From the NCBI GenBank assembly GCA_964035575.1, contig OZ037839.1, positions 620,001 through 684,000 of the forward strand: a DNA stretch of 64,000 bases, given 5' to 3'. The notes below the pieces were generated by a model that was not told where the DNA came from, ran no database searches, and saw only the letters and a list, made by a program, of their open reading frames with translations. Positions 19,401-27,507 of this stretch are shown here, one piece after another. This DNA is from Rhynchopus sp. YZ270_cl-10 (lineage: Eukaryota; Euglenozoa; Diplonemea; Diplonemida; Diplonemidae). The position numbers were made by a program, and so were the translations under genes. Each line of letters starts with the position of its first letter. The first letter of the stretch is position 1.

Positions 19401-20910
19401 TCCCAGGAAGGTCGAGGTCCCAGGTGTCACTCTTCAGTAGATGCTTCTTCTTGCGGATTTTCGCCCACAGCTGCCGTTCGTTCAACGATTCTGCAGATGG
19501 CTGACCGAAGCGCTTCCTCCGATCACCAATGAGCTGCTCCATCTGACGACATGTCTTCTGCAGTTGAGCCGTCTCCAGGTTCACAGCATCCGGCGTGTCG
19601 CAGTCCATGCGGGCCGTCCGATGTCGGAGAACGTCGGGTTGCACCTCCCCTCTCCCCCTGTGGCGTTGTTGCTTCGGGTCTGAGTCTGCAGCACCTCTCT
19701 TCAGCAGGTAGTCCTCCGCAATCTTGCAGAAGCGTGCCCAGCGATCTTCAACCGACATCTTCGTCAGGTCGGCTTCAGGGGCAGCGTTCTCCTGCATCAC
19801 CTTCGCTGCAAGCTCCTTCTCCTTCTTCGCCGGCCATTTCGTCCAGTCGTCGCCGATCAAAGAAAGGGGAGGGCGTGCCTGCGGTGCCTTCTGCTCGTAT
19901 CGCGTCAGGTCTAACGTCAACACCACCGGTCTGTGTACCGGGAGGCAGCTCTCTTTCCAGACCACCACTTTGGAGATCGCAGGGGCAGCCACGTGGTTCG
20001 CCAGCACCAAGTCGATACGTCTGCCAGACGATGTGGAGGTATAGCATGTGTTCTCTGCTGCCTTACCCAACTGCTGTGCGTAGGTATCTGCCGCATCAAC
20101 CCATTTGCCGGAGGAGATGGCCGCTCGAATGGCTAGACTTTCGTTAGCCTCTACGTTGAAGTCTCCGGCAATGAACACCGGTATGTCCCCAAGGCTGGCT
20201 GCTTCTTCAAAGATGCCTGTCAGGAGTTGCTCCGTGCGGTCGCTGTCAGCACACACACCATAAAACGAGAACACAGAGATGTTACGTCCCCCGCTCCCAT
20301 ATGCCACCTGCGCATGCGTAAAGCGGCATTCGTTCCACGCTTGTTGGGCACATTGTGGCGGTACTGCTCTGGTCGGTATGTCAGCGCACGTCATGATCGC
20401 AACTCCACCATTCTGCGTGCGCGTGCGCAGAGGGTCTGATCCCTGGCTTCGTCTGCAAGGGGCACCAAAGAGAAGCTGCTTGGCACCATACCCCTTCACG
20501 TCGTTTGCTGCCCCCTTCATCTCTTCTTCTGTGAGGCGCACCTCCTGCAGAGCACAAACGTCCACATCCCACTCCCCCACCGCAGGGTGTGCCCTCAGAG
20601 ACGTCACGTTTGCCGTGCCAAGCGACATGGTCGACGGACCCGGATGCTCCTCCACGTCTCCACATGTCAGCAGTGACCCCCTGCCCAAAAACGCCCCTCG
20701 TCGCCTCCCTCGACGCACCCTGTGTCCGACCCCTCGCCCCACCCCCCTTCGCGTTCTACCCTTACCCCTTGTCCCCGACAGCATACAGCCCGCAGAGCGC
20801 AAACGATGCTGACCCCTTGTTGGGGAGACAGTTTTCACAAAAACGTCTCGTTCTCCAACTACGCACGAAGAAGCCAATCCTGTGCCGTACCCTTCCACCG
20901 CACCACACCG
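19195..20910 (-). CDS. LINE APE endonuclease frame with N-terminal 2A-like motif
   Basis: This frame directly follows the ORF1 UGA stop, in phase with it. It begins without an ATG; the first ATG is at 20784. An Arg-rich stretch leads to the 2A-like motif (20635-20673). An exonuclease-endonuclease-phosphatase domain follows: LGTANVTSLRAH, DVCALQEVRL, SVFSFYGVC, VFIAGDFNVEAN and RRIDLVLANH, ending at PVHRPVVLTLDL. The last motif is normally (S)DHxP, with a catalytic Asp before His; here that residue is Val. The tail after about 19390 is not protein-like in this frame, while the RT frame becomes so, pointing to a +1 shift around 19356-19363 (GGGGTTTT). It supplies target nicking for retrotransposition if active. 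Confidence 0.85.
   Translation of the reverse strand, partial: RCGAVEGYGTGLASSCVVGERDVFVKTVSPTRGQHRLRSAGCMLSGTRGKGRTRRGVGRGVGHRVRRGRRRGAFLGRGSLLTCGDVEEHPGPSTMSLGTANVTSLRAHPAVGEWDVDVCALQEVRLTEEEMKGAANDVKGYGAKQLLFGAPCRRSQGSDPLRTRTQNGGVAIMTCADIPTRAVPPQCAQQAWNECRFTHAQVAYGSGGRNISVFSFYGVCADSDRTEQLLTGIFEEAASLGDIPVFIAGDFNVEANESLAIRAAISSGKWVDAADTYAQQLGKAAENTCYTSTSSGRRIDLVLANHVAAPAISKVVVWKESCLPVHRPVVLTLDLTRYEQKAPQARPPLSLIGDDWTKWPAKKEKELAAKVMQENAAPEADLTKMSVEDRWARFCKIAEDYLLKRGAADSDPKQQRHRGRGEVQPDVLRHRTARMDCDTPDAVNLETAQLQKTCRQMEQLIGDRRKRFGQPSAESLNERQLWAKIRKKKHLLKSDTWDLDLPGIEALCGPWLLEEEGFCPAGATASGPHQGMAPHNEGTHEGEPSEGVLVPAEGYVVTHHVPETGGRHGYS
20635..20673 (-). promoter_or_regulatory. 2A-like ribosome-skipping motif (LLTCGDVEEHPGP)
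   Basis: The peptide LLTCGDVEEHPGP matches the 2A consensus D(V/I)ExNPGP except for His in place of Asn (codon CAT, one base from AAT). 2A motifs at the start of L1Tc and ingi polyproteins sit in the same place, just ahead of the APE domain. Skipping would occur between the last Gly and Pro, freeing the endonuclease-RT product from upstream residues. The Asn-to-His change may lower activity. Confidence 0.75.
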
Positions 20911-20916
20911 TCACCG
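20911..20916 (-). promoter_or_regulatory. Possible stop-codon readthrough site UGA-CGG
   Basis: The stop at the end of ORF1 (20913-20911) is UGA, followed on the minus strand by CGG, a context known for efficient readthrough in some RNA viruses. The endonuclease frame continues in phase immediately after it with no ATG for about 125 nt. Readthrough would fuse ORF1 to the 2A-endonuclease product. Inferred from sequence only. Confidence 0.5.
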
Positions 20917-23900
20917 CCCCACATCGCGCAGGGTGTTGCGGCCTACCAACCTGTTGTCTAGTCCCTGGACGGGACGAAACGCGATCTCGATGACGTCCCC
21001 CGCTACCTTCACGACAGTCACCGGGATGGCTGCGCCGTTGCCTCCCTCCTCGCAGTACTCCATGGAGTCGCCAGCCTCCAGCACTGCGTTCCCGTACGAC
21101 TCCTCGTTCTTCTCGTTCCCCTCCGCCTGCTCTTTTGCGGGGACTTCCGTCCGCATCCTGCGCGGCGGACTCAGCAGCGCCACCGTCTCACCGGACTCAC
21201 TGCGGTCTTCCCGCTTGCCCGCCAGGGTCACGGCAGGTGGCGCCACCGGCACTCTGGGAGCTGGCGAGGTCTCCGCGTCCTCCTCGACAGCCGCACAGTC
21301 TGGCGATGTCTGCACCGGCAGTGCCATGTCGGCGTCGTCCATCCGTGCCTCGGCGTCTGGTGTCGTGGGTGCGGGGGTCCCTGCGCCGGCGTTCTCCCCT
21401 TGCTCCTGCTCACGTTGTGCCTGCACTGCTGCAGCACGTCTCTCCTTCTTTGCCGCCGCTTCTTCCTGTGCTGCCCGTAGTGCCTCCCGTCGTTTCTCAG
21501 CGGCCACAATGTTCCTGCGTTTCTTCTTCTTCTTCGGGGACGCCACCACTACCTCCACATCACCGGCGCCAGCAACGTCCGCAGTCGGCGATGTGTCCCT
21601 GGGCGGTGCTGACCGCGACCGGTTCCGTGCTTCGGCGACTTCTACGACTACCCCCGGCTTTCCACGGATGGTGTCAGCCCTCCTCCTCCTGCGGCGCGGG
21701 CTCAGCTCCTCAACCTCACTGGACCCATTTCCCGCACGTATCCGCTTACCTGCCATCGTTGCGGGCTCCGGTGACATCACGTCCTCGGCATTCCCGTCTG
21801 GGAGTGTGTCCAACAATTCATCCGCCATCTGCATCTCGGGTGTTGTGGGCGCTGCAGTGGGCACTGCGACAGTCGGGGCCGTAGTAGCAGCAGCCTCCCC
21901 CTCGCGCTGCCTGGCGTTCTCAGCAGCAACTGCAGCAGCGGCGGCGGCGGCTTCCTCCTCCTGCTGCCAGAGGATTGCAGCAGCAGCGTCGGCTTCCTCA
22001 CGCTGCTTGAGGACTGCAGCAGCGGCGGCCTTCTCCTCCTCCTCACGCTGCCTCAGGGCTGCAGCAGCAGCGGCCTTCACCTCCTCCTCGCGCTGCTTGA
22101 GGGCTGCGGCAGCGGCGACCTCCTCCTCCTGCCTCAGGGCTGCAGCAGCAGCGGCCTTCACCTCCTCCTCACGCTGCTTGAGGACTGCAGCAGCGGCGGC
22201 CTTCACCTCCTCCTCACGCTGCCTCAGGGCTGCAGCAGCAGCGGCCTTCACCTCCTCCTCGCGCTGCTTGAGGGCTGCAGCAGCGGCGGCCTTCGCCTCC
22301 TCCTCACGCTGCCTCAGGGCTGCAGCAGCGGCGGCCTTCACCTCTTCCTCACGCTGCTTGAGGACTGCAGCAGCAGCGGCCTTCGCCTCCTCCTCACGCT
22401 GCCTCAGGGCTGCAGCGGCGGCGGCCTTCGCCTCCTCCTCCTCCTCCTGCCTCAGGGCTGCAGCAGCAGCGGCCTTCACCTCCTCCTCACGCTGCTTGAG
22501 GACTGCAGCAGCAGCGGCCTTCGCCTCCTCCTCACGCTGCCTCAGGGCTGCAGCGGCGGCGGCCTTCGCCTCCTCCTCCTCCTGCCTCAGGGCTGCAGCA
22601 GCAGCAGCGGCGTCCTCTCTCGCAGCAGCCGTGGCCTCCTTCGGCATGGAACAGAGCTTGCCCACTTGCTCCAGCATGGCCGCCATCCACACCTGCTGCT
22701 CCTTCCGTTGCTCCACCCGTTCTTCCCGCAACTGGGCCGTCAGCGACGCCACCGTCTCCTGCAGCAGGGTCTGGAGGCGCTCGCCCACCAGGCGGTCCAA
22801 CCTCTCCTCCATCCGGCGCTCCAACTCCGCCCACTTCTCGCCTGCGTCCTCAGGTGATGGGGCGGGCGACGTCATTGGGGGTTGACCCTTCGGCGTCCGT
22901 TGCTTCGTTGTTGTTGTTGTTGTTGGTGGAGGTGTCCTTGATGTGGTAGTGGGTGGCTTCGCTGCAGCTGGCGCTGTTGCTGCTTGGCGTGCGTGCGCAG
23001 CCCAGGACACCCAACCGTAGTCGGGCCCAGTGCCACGGTTGTGCTGCGCTGTCGCCGCCGGCGCCGTCCGGGCACCAAATGTCGGACCAGACGCATGTGC
23101 GGTATGTACCTTGGCCTTCTGTTTCGCCCCCGGACCCGGAGCCGTTGCCCTACCCCCGCCCTCCTTATGCCCATCCTTGCGGATCAGCAGCCCCTTCCCG
23201 TTCCCCTCCATGTCCATGGCCCACGTCGGCGGATCCAGCTTCGCTCCCACCACCCAACGCCATCCCTCCAGCCTCCGCAGCGGCGTCACCGTCCACCCTG
23301 CGCCTGCCAGCGACTCCATCACCGCTTCACCGGACGTACCCGACGGGAAACCGGACACCACGTATCGACCTTCGGGCGCCTTTCCCTCCTGCATGAGTGC
23401 CGCATTTGCACGCTCCTGATCCTCCTTCTTCACCCGTATCCCCAGGGACTCGTACCTCGCCGCCACTCCCCATCCCCCCATCCGGGTCGCCAGCCCCTGG
23501 GCCTCTTCTAGCCCCACCCCGTCCACCAACCACACGACAGGCAGATGCTCCGACTGCTCGCGTCTCATCCGGAAGAAGACACCCCCCTTCCCACTCTGCT
23601 TCAGGCAGCGCTCTGCTACGTCCTCCCTTACGTCGGCCACCGAGGAGATCAGCTTACCCTCCTGCCACAATGGTGGGCGGTTGAGGTTGCACCCCACCTC
23701 CGCACGCATCTTCTTCCCCGCTGACACCAGGTCCTGCGCTTGTCCTGCTGTCGGCCTCATCGTCACAAACACCGTCACCAGTTGGACGGCCGCCGACGCC
23801 TTCTTCCCCCCGTTTCCTCTCCCCGGCCTCAGCCTCCCCACCACGTACACGGCCGTGCTCGCCGCCCCGTTCACCTTCCCCCCATTCCCCTGCTTACCCA

Positions 23901-24723
23901 TGGGGCACTGCATCTTCTCCCCACCAGACTTCGGGAAGGACCCGAAACCCACCCACGTCACGCCCGGCGTGCGCGCGATCTTCCCCTCTGCCTCTACCTC
24001 TCTACCCTGCGGCACAAGACAGACCCCCTCCGACTTATCCACCACCTCCCCCCACGGCACAAGCGTCGATCCCACCCACTCCGATTGCAGCAATGTCAGC
24101 GCTGCCGTCGTCTTCTTTTTCCCTCCCCCCTGGGTGAAGCCCCCCTCCGTCCCCGCCTTCGCATCGTTTCGCGGTTGCGGCACGGTGTACGGCTTCTCCG
24201 TCACCTCCAACGCACCCCCCACCATCGCCTTGCGGGCCCGGTCTTCGGCGGCTTCTTCCCCCGTGCTCGTGGGGAGGACGCACAGGTAGTGGCATGCGTC
24301 CACGTACGCCACCGTCACCGCTGCACCGCTGCCCTTCTCCTTCGGGTGCACCTTCAGCACACGCACCTCCCCATCCTTCACCGAGAAGGCATACACCTCC
24401 CGCATCAGCACCTCCGCCAACGCCTTCAGGGTCAGGTGGTCCCCCCAGGACCCCTGCTTCGCCATCGCCGAGCAGTACCTCCGGTAGGCGGACGGTCCTC
24501 CGTCAACGTGCTCACCCCAATTCTCCGCTTCCCGTTCCAACACCCCCACCGCCATCTCCCTCAGCCCCCCGTGCGCCGTGGCGTCTCCGTGCACAGCCAT
24601 CGAGACCGCCTTAAATTGGCAGTCTCCGTTCCCCCCTGCGTCCTTTACCCGCATGTCGAAGCCCCTCAGGTATTTCTGCAGCACCCCCTTTTCCCCCCCT
24701 TGGCCACCTGCCCCTCCGCACAT
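20911..24723 (-). CDS. LINE ORF1 with OTU-like cysteine protease domain
   Basis: A 1,270-residue protein from the first ATG inside the LINE. Residues about 20-150 look like an OTU-family cysteine protease: GNGDCQFKAVS carries the catalytic Cys (about residue 35) and DACHYLCVL the catalytic His (about 145). The middle has Gly/Lys-rich and RRM-like segments (RYVVSGFPSGTSGEAVMESL). From 22640 to 21950 there are about 18 tandem units of Lys/Ala/Glu-rich helix (LRQREEEAKAAAAA type), predicted as a long charged alpha-helix or coiled coil. The C-terminus is Pro/Ser/Arg-rich with basic clusters. ORF1 proteins usually bind LINE RNA; the protease may process the polyprotein or remove ubiquitin. The frame continues upstream without a stop into the host Ubl domain (start 25056 or 25125). 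Confidence 0.85.
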   Translation of the reverse strand: MCGGAGGQGGEKGVLQKYLRGFDMRVKDAGGNGDCQFKAVSMAVHGDATAHGGLREMAVGVLEREAENWGEHVDGGPSAYRRYCSAMAKQGSWGDHLTLKALAEVLMREVYAFSVKDGEVRVLKVHPKEKGSGAAVTVAYVDACHYLCVLPTSTGEEAAEDRARKAMVGGALEVTEKPYTVPQPRNDAKAGTEGGFTQGGGKKKTTAALTLLQSEWVGSTLVPWGEVVDKSEGVCLVPQGREVEAEGKIARTPGVTWVGFGSFPKSGGEKMQCPMGKQGNGGKVNGAASTAVYVVGRLRPGRGNGGKKASAAVQLVTVFVTMRPTAGQAQDLVSAGKKMRAEVGCNLNRPPLWQEGKLISSVADVREDVAERCLKQSGKGGVFFRMRREQSEHLPVVWLVDGVGLEEAQGLATRMGGWGVAARYESLGIRVKKEDQERANAALMQEGKAPEGRYVVSGFPSGTSGEAVMESLAGAGWTVTPLRRLEGWRWVVGAKLDPPTWAMDMEGNGKGLLIRKDGHKEGGGRATAPGPGAKQKAKVHTAHASGPTFGARTAPAATAQHNRGTGPDYGWVSWAAHARQAATAPAAAKPPTTTSRTPPPTTTTTTKQRTPKGQPPMTSPAPSPEDAGEKWAELERRMEERLDRLVGERLQTLLQETVASLTAQLREERVEQRKEQQVWMAAMLEQVGKLCSMPKEATAAAREDAAAAAAALRQEEEEAKAAAAAALRQREEEAKAAAAAVLKQREEEVKAAAAAALRQEEEEEAKAAAAAALRQREEEAKAAAAAVLKQREEEVKAAAAAALRQREEEAKAAAAAALKQREEEVKAAAAAALRQREEEVKAAAAAVLKQREEEVKAAAAAALRQEEEVAAAAALKQREEEVKAAAAAALRQREEEEKAAAAAVLKQREEADAAAAILWQQEEEAAAAAAAVAAENARQREGEAAATTAPTVAVPTAAPTTPEMQMADELLDTLPDGNAEDVMSPEPATMAGKRIRAGNGSSEVEELSPRRRRRRADTIRGKPGVVVEVAEARNRSRSAPPRDTSPTADVAGAGDVEVVVASPKKKKKRRNIVAAEKRREALRAAQEEAAAKKERRAAAVQAQREQEQGENAGAGTPAPTTPDAEARMDDADMALPVQTSPDCAAVEEDAETSPAPRVPVAPPAVTLAGKREDRSESGETVALLSPPRRMRTEVPAKEQAEGNEKNEESYGNAVLEAGDSMEYCEEGGNGAAIPVTVVKVAGDVIEIAFRPVQGLDNRLVGRNTLRDVGR
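21950..22640 (-). repeat. Tandem repeats within LINE ORF1
   Basis: About eighteen 36-39-bp units such as GCTGCAGCAGCAGCGGCCTT on the plus strand, encoding (A)nLRQREEE(A/V)K(A)n on the minus strand. Unit numbers probably vary among copies. The plus-strand reading is a spurious Ser/Ala/Arg-rich ORF. Confidence 0.9.
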
Positions 24724-24760
24724 CGCGTCGAGGCTGCCCCCCGCCGCCGTCCTTCTTCCC

Positions 24761-24843
24761 CGCGCTTTAGCAGACGCCTCCCCCCATAGAGGAGGGGGGC
24801 GTCTCCCGAGGGTACCCCGTGGAGGCGCGTCGTCTCTCACCCT
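24761..24843 (-). ncRNA. HDV-ribozyme-like fold at the LINE 5' end (candidate)
   Basis: The first 83 nt of the LINE can be drawn with the nested double-pseudoknot order of HDV-like ribozymes: P1 AGGGUG/UACCCU (nt 1-6/30-35), P2 CGCGC/GCGCG (15-19/79-83), a short P3 (20-22/27-29), a 13-bp P4 hairpin (41-53/59-71, loop UCUAU) and a P4-P2 joiner containing CUAA, compatible with the catalytic C-N-R-A. Such ribozymes sit exactly at the 5' end of L1Tc, R2 and other LINEs and free the RNA from host transcripts. P3 and its loop are shorter than usual, so this is a candidate only. Confidence 0.5.
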
Positions 24844-24862
24844 CTTCATCGTTTTCGTCAAC
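24844..24862. repeat. LINE target-site duplication, copy 2
   Basis: CTTCATCGTTTTCGTCAAC, identical to 15817-15835; lies at the 5' end of the minus-strand LINE. Confidence 0.93.
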
Positions 24863-25056
24863 ACGACTGTGTCTCCAGCACTCAGTTCTGTGATGTCCTC
24901 TCCTTCCTCCTTCCCTCCGAAGCCCATGCGGAAGCTGTCTTCGCACAACCCTGTTGCAGTCGCCACCTTCTGCCGCATCGTCTCCGTTGTGTCGTTCTCA
25001 CCCACCTCAATCACGAATTTGGTGTCATCATCATATCCCTGCACAAACAGTTCCAT
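24863..25056 (-). CDS. Ubl-LRR protein, array member D, 5' part (Ubl domain)
   Basis: Encodes the Ubl domain (MELFVQGYDDDTKF, ENDTTETMRQKV, MGFGGKEEGED, LSAGDTVVLT) of the split member D. The 3' part is at 14884-15835. The frame runs directly into the LINE, so a transcript from here could encode Ubl fused to the LINE's OTU-like ORF1. The ATG at 25056 follows the family rule; an upstream in-frame ATG at 25125 adds the hydrophobic leader shared with B and C. Confidence 0.8.
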
Positions 25057-25563
25057 TGTTTCGGGTGAAGTGTTGCTCTGTTTTGGGGTGGTGTTGAGAA
25101 GGAGGAGGGAGGCAAGATACAACAAAATAGCTTTCTTATTTGCCTTTCAAGAGGCAGTGACATTGCAGTTGTGTCAACACGTTTGTCCTGGCGCAAAAGA
25201 AGGCAAGAATGCAGAACAGGATAAGCTCATATCGGCAGACCACAACTCGCTTCGCAAAGAAGAAAAGAAATGAGAATTTGAAACGTCCTGCACACACATC
25301 TTTACCACCATCGTTATCGCGCTGGAACACGTTGTGTTTGAAGATAGGCTGTCTGTCTGTCACAAACGTGCTTTTCATGGAATCAGTGAAAAAAATCATC
25401 CGAGAACCGGATTGTATGCTTACATCAGTCTCATGCAAACCTGCTAAGACTTATCCAGATTTGGAATGTTCTTATGGATCGGATCACCTGCGCCTGCTCT
25501 GCCCCAACCTTCGTGCAGCAGTAGCAGTGTTCGTGGTGACCGAGGCGCTGTCTCATCGGCATA
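25057..25563. other. Boundary between member D and the E unit
   Basis: 25057-25300 repeats the 5' flanks of B and C. 25312-25388 is the conserved block ending in GGAATCAGTG, which joins directly to AAAAAAATCATCCGAGAACC: this is an empty version of the site that carries the structured element at 13559-13900. The rest is the conserved spacer downstream of the 155-codon ORF. Confidence 0.6.
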
Positions 25564-26031
25564 TTATGCTTCTGCACACCCTTCCCCTTTTTTTTTCGCC
25601 TTCTCCATCACTGTGTCGTCATACTCATCAGCAACAAACGCAGGGATTGTGTGCCCCGATGCAATCAGAAGCGCGACGGCGTCACGCCTGACTGAAGGGT
25701 GGATCCGATCTGTTGCGGGGCGGGGAAGAAGCTTGAGGACGATGCCGGGTGCTGGGAGGACCACGTCTCGCACGAAGGCCTCATCGTCAAAGAGCTGCGA
25801 TGGGAAGAAACGTACGATGCGTCTCCTCCGTTGGGCAAGCTTCTGCAGCAACACCTTGTCCCGACGCAACGCTGGGCTGAGACAGCGGTACACCTCACGT
25901 GGCGACACATCCTTGCAGTTTGCGATCCGCACTGCGGGGCTCAGTGCAGAAACAGTCATGAGTCCTGTGTGATGCAGCGTTCGCATGGGGTAAAAGCTGC
26001 AGTGTGAAAGGGCTGCCATATACAGCTTCAT
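25564..26031 (-). CDS. Conserved 155-residue protein, copy 2
   Basis: Differs from copy 1 (14077-14544) by a single residue near the N-terminus (MKLYMAAL against MKLYMGAL). Same basic, helical-repeat-like sequence with tentative DUF4116 similarity and same distance from an LRR gene (member E). The near-identity reflects a recent duplication of the whole unit, including spacers. Confidence 0.5.
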   Translation of the reverse strand: MKLYMAALSHCSFYPMRTLHHTGLMTVSALSPAVRIANCKDVSPREVYRCLSPALRRDKVLLQKLAQRRRRIVRFFPSQLFDDEAFVRDVVLPAPGIVLKLLPRPATDRIHPSVRRDAVALLIASGHTIPAFVADEYDDTVMEKAKKKGEGCAEA

Positions 26032-26371
26032 GGAAAGGAAGGTTCACGAAACGAACGTAAGCCTCTCGTGCGTGGTCACGTTGAAAAAGTGAAACAAAAT
26101 GAAATACCCCCCATTCTCTATTTTGCTGTCGTCCTCTCTTTGTTCATCGTATCCATCCTCTTTGAAACCCCAAAAGACCCGAAAAACCCTGGAAACCCCA
26201 TATTGAAAAAACTGCTGTGAGGAAGAACTGAGAGTCTCGTTACAAGGGTGGAGTGAAATGAACCGGTGGCAAGGTGAAGGCCATCCATTTGTGTTGCAAC
26301 CTCCACCACCCGCCCAAACACACCCAATAATCCTAACACCCCAATTCCCACTCCCGCTTTCTTTACTGCCC
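26032..26371. other. Spacer between the 155-codon ORF copy 2 and member E
   Basis: Near-identical to 14545-14883 and 30471-30811; no gene within it. Confidence 0.5.
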
Positions 26372-27379
26372 CTAAAAACCAACGTCACCTAGTCTGCTGC
26401 GTACAACGTTGCTACACTTGTCCATTCCGTCTACTTTCGACAACCTTTTGCAGTTGGGAAGAAAATAGTCACCAATCGTGGTGACTGCTTGCAGGCCTGT
26501 GAAGTCCACTTTCGACAACGATGTGCAGTTGCAGAGAAACCCGGCACCAATTGTGGTGACTGCTTGCAGACCGGTGAAGTCCACTTCCGACAACGTTTCG
26601 CAGTTGTAGAGAAAATCATCACCAATCGTGGTGACTGATTGCAGGCCGGTGAAGTCCACTTCCGACAACGATGTGCAGGAGAAGAGAAAAGAATCACCAA
26701 TCGTGGTGACTGCTTGCAGGCCGGTGAAGTCCACTTCCGACAACATTTTGCAGTTGCAGAGAAAATAATCACCAATCGTGGTGACTGATTGCAGGCCGGT
26801 GAAGTCCACTTCCGACAACGTTGTGCAGTCGGAGAGAAACCCGTCACCAATCGTGGTGACTGCTTGCAGGCCGGTGAAGTCCACTTCCGACAACGGTGTG
26901 CAGTTGTAGAGAAACCCGCCACCAATCGTGGTGACGCAGGGTAATGCAGGCAGGTGCAGTGTGATGCCACAGTTGTCATCCACATTGGGTACGCAACTGA
27001 AACCAATGCGCGTTACGTCACAACCTGAGAAGAACTTTTCTGGAATCTCAGTCGCAACTTCTGCCTGAAGAAGCAAGCTGGCCACCTTCGGATCCTCCAC
27101 CTGCTGCAACCTTTCTGCTGTGATGTCTGTCTCACCCAATGCATGAAGAGCTGATATGGCTTCGTACTTCACCGTTTTCGTCAACACGACAGAGTCTCCA
27201 GCACTCAGTTCTGTGATGTCCTCTCCTTCCTCCTTCCCTCCGAAGCCCATGCGGAAGCTGTCTTCGCACAACCCTGTTGCAGTCGCCACCTTCTGCCGCA
27301 TCGTCTCCGTTGTGTCGTTCTCACCCACCTCAATCACGAATTTGTTGTCATCATCATATCCCTGCACACACAGTTCCAT
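26372..27379 (-). CDS. Ubl-LRR protein, array member E
   Basis: A 335-residue protein: Ubl domain (MELCVQGYDDDNKF, ENDTTETMRQKV), linker (ALGETDITAERLQQVEDP), the block DVTRIGFSCVPNV and HLPALPCVTTIG, then seven LRR_5 units with almost invariant frames (VDFTGLQ(A/S)VTTIG) and variable positions at xxFLxxCxxL, ending in DKCSNVVRSRLGDVGF. The ATG at 27379 is the first in frame. Closest to D, F and G. Variation among units is concentrated in about 28 of each 69-75 bp, which suggests cassette exchange by gene conversion or unequal crossing-over. Confidence 0.88.
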   Translation of the reverse strand: MELCVQGYDDDNKFVIEVGENDTTETMRQKVATATGLCEDSFRMGFGGKEEGEDITELSAGDSVVLTKTVKYEAISALHALGETDITAERLQQVEDPKVASLLLQAEVATEIPEKFFSGCDVTRIGFSCVPNVDDNCGITLHLPALPCVTTIGGGFLYNCTPLSEVDFTGLQAVTTIGDGFLSDCTTLSEVDFTGLQSVTTIGDYFLCNCKMLSEVDFTGLQAVTTIGDSFLFSCTSLSEVDFTGLQSVTTIGDDFLYNCETLSEVDFTGLQAVTTIGAGFLCNCTSLSKVDFTGLQAVTTIGDYFLPNCKRLSKVDGMDKCSNVVRSRLGDVGF

Positions 27380-27507
27380 TGTTTCGAGTGAAGTGTTGCT
27401 CTGTTGTGGGGTGGTGTTGAGAAGGAGGAGGATCGTTATCGCGCTGGAACACGTTGTGTTTGAAGATAGGCTGTCTGTCTATCACAAACGTGCTTTTCAT
27501 GGAATCA
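27380..27507. other. 5' flank of member E
   Basis: Matches B/C/D 5' flanks up to the GAAGGAGGAGGA stretch (about 27430), then skips directly to the conserved block TCGTTATCGCGCTGG. It is thus shorter than the other flanks, by deletion. Confidence 0.5.

Larger units (their letters stand above)
15836..24843 (-). mobile_element. APE-type LINE with OTU ORF1, 2A motif, RT and PIP box
   Basis: A 9,008-bp non-LTR retrotransposon inserted in Ubl-LRR member D. It is bounded by a 19-bp target-site duplication, CTTCATCGTTTTCGTCAAC, at 15817-15835 and 24844-24862. There is no poly(A) tail at the 3' end, which instead has a small hairpin near 15870. Order on the minus strand: 5' leader with an HDV-ribozyme-like fold, ORF1 (OTU-like protease, Lys/Ala/Glu repeat region), UGA-CGG stop, 2A-like motif, APE endonuclease, reverse transcriptase (AYADD), CCHC knuckle, paired Cys/His modules and PIP box. 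OTU domains are known from Dualen/RandI LINEs and 2A from L1Tc/ingi; the combination here points to a distinct lineage. It appears full-length, with one frame change between endonuclease and RT. Confidence 0.92.

Noticed and set aside
20882-22885. Plus-strand ORF of 667 codons rich in Ser/Ala/Arg
   Set aside because: It is the antisense shadow of the Lys/Ala/Glu repeats and flanks of LINE ORF1; the minus strand carries the OTU domain and continues into the endonuclease.
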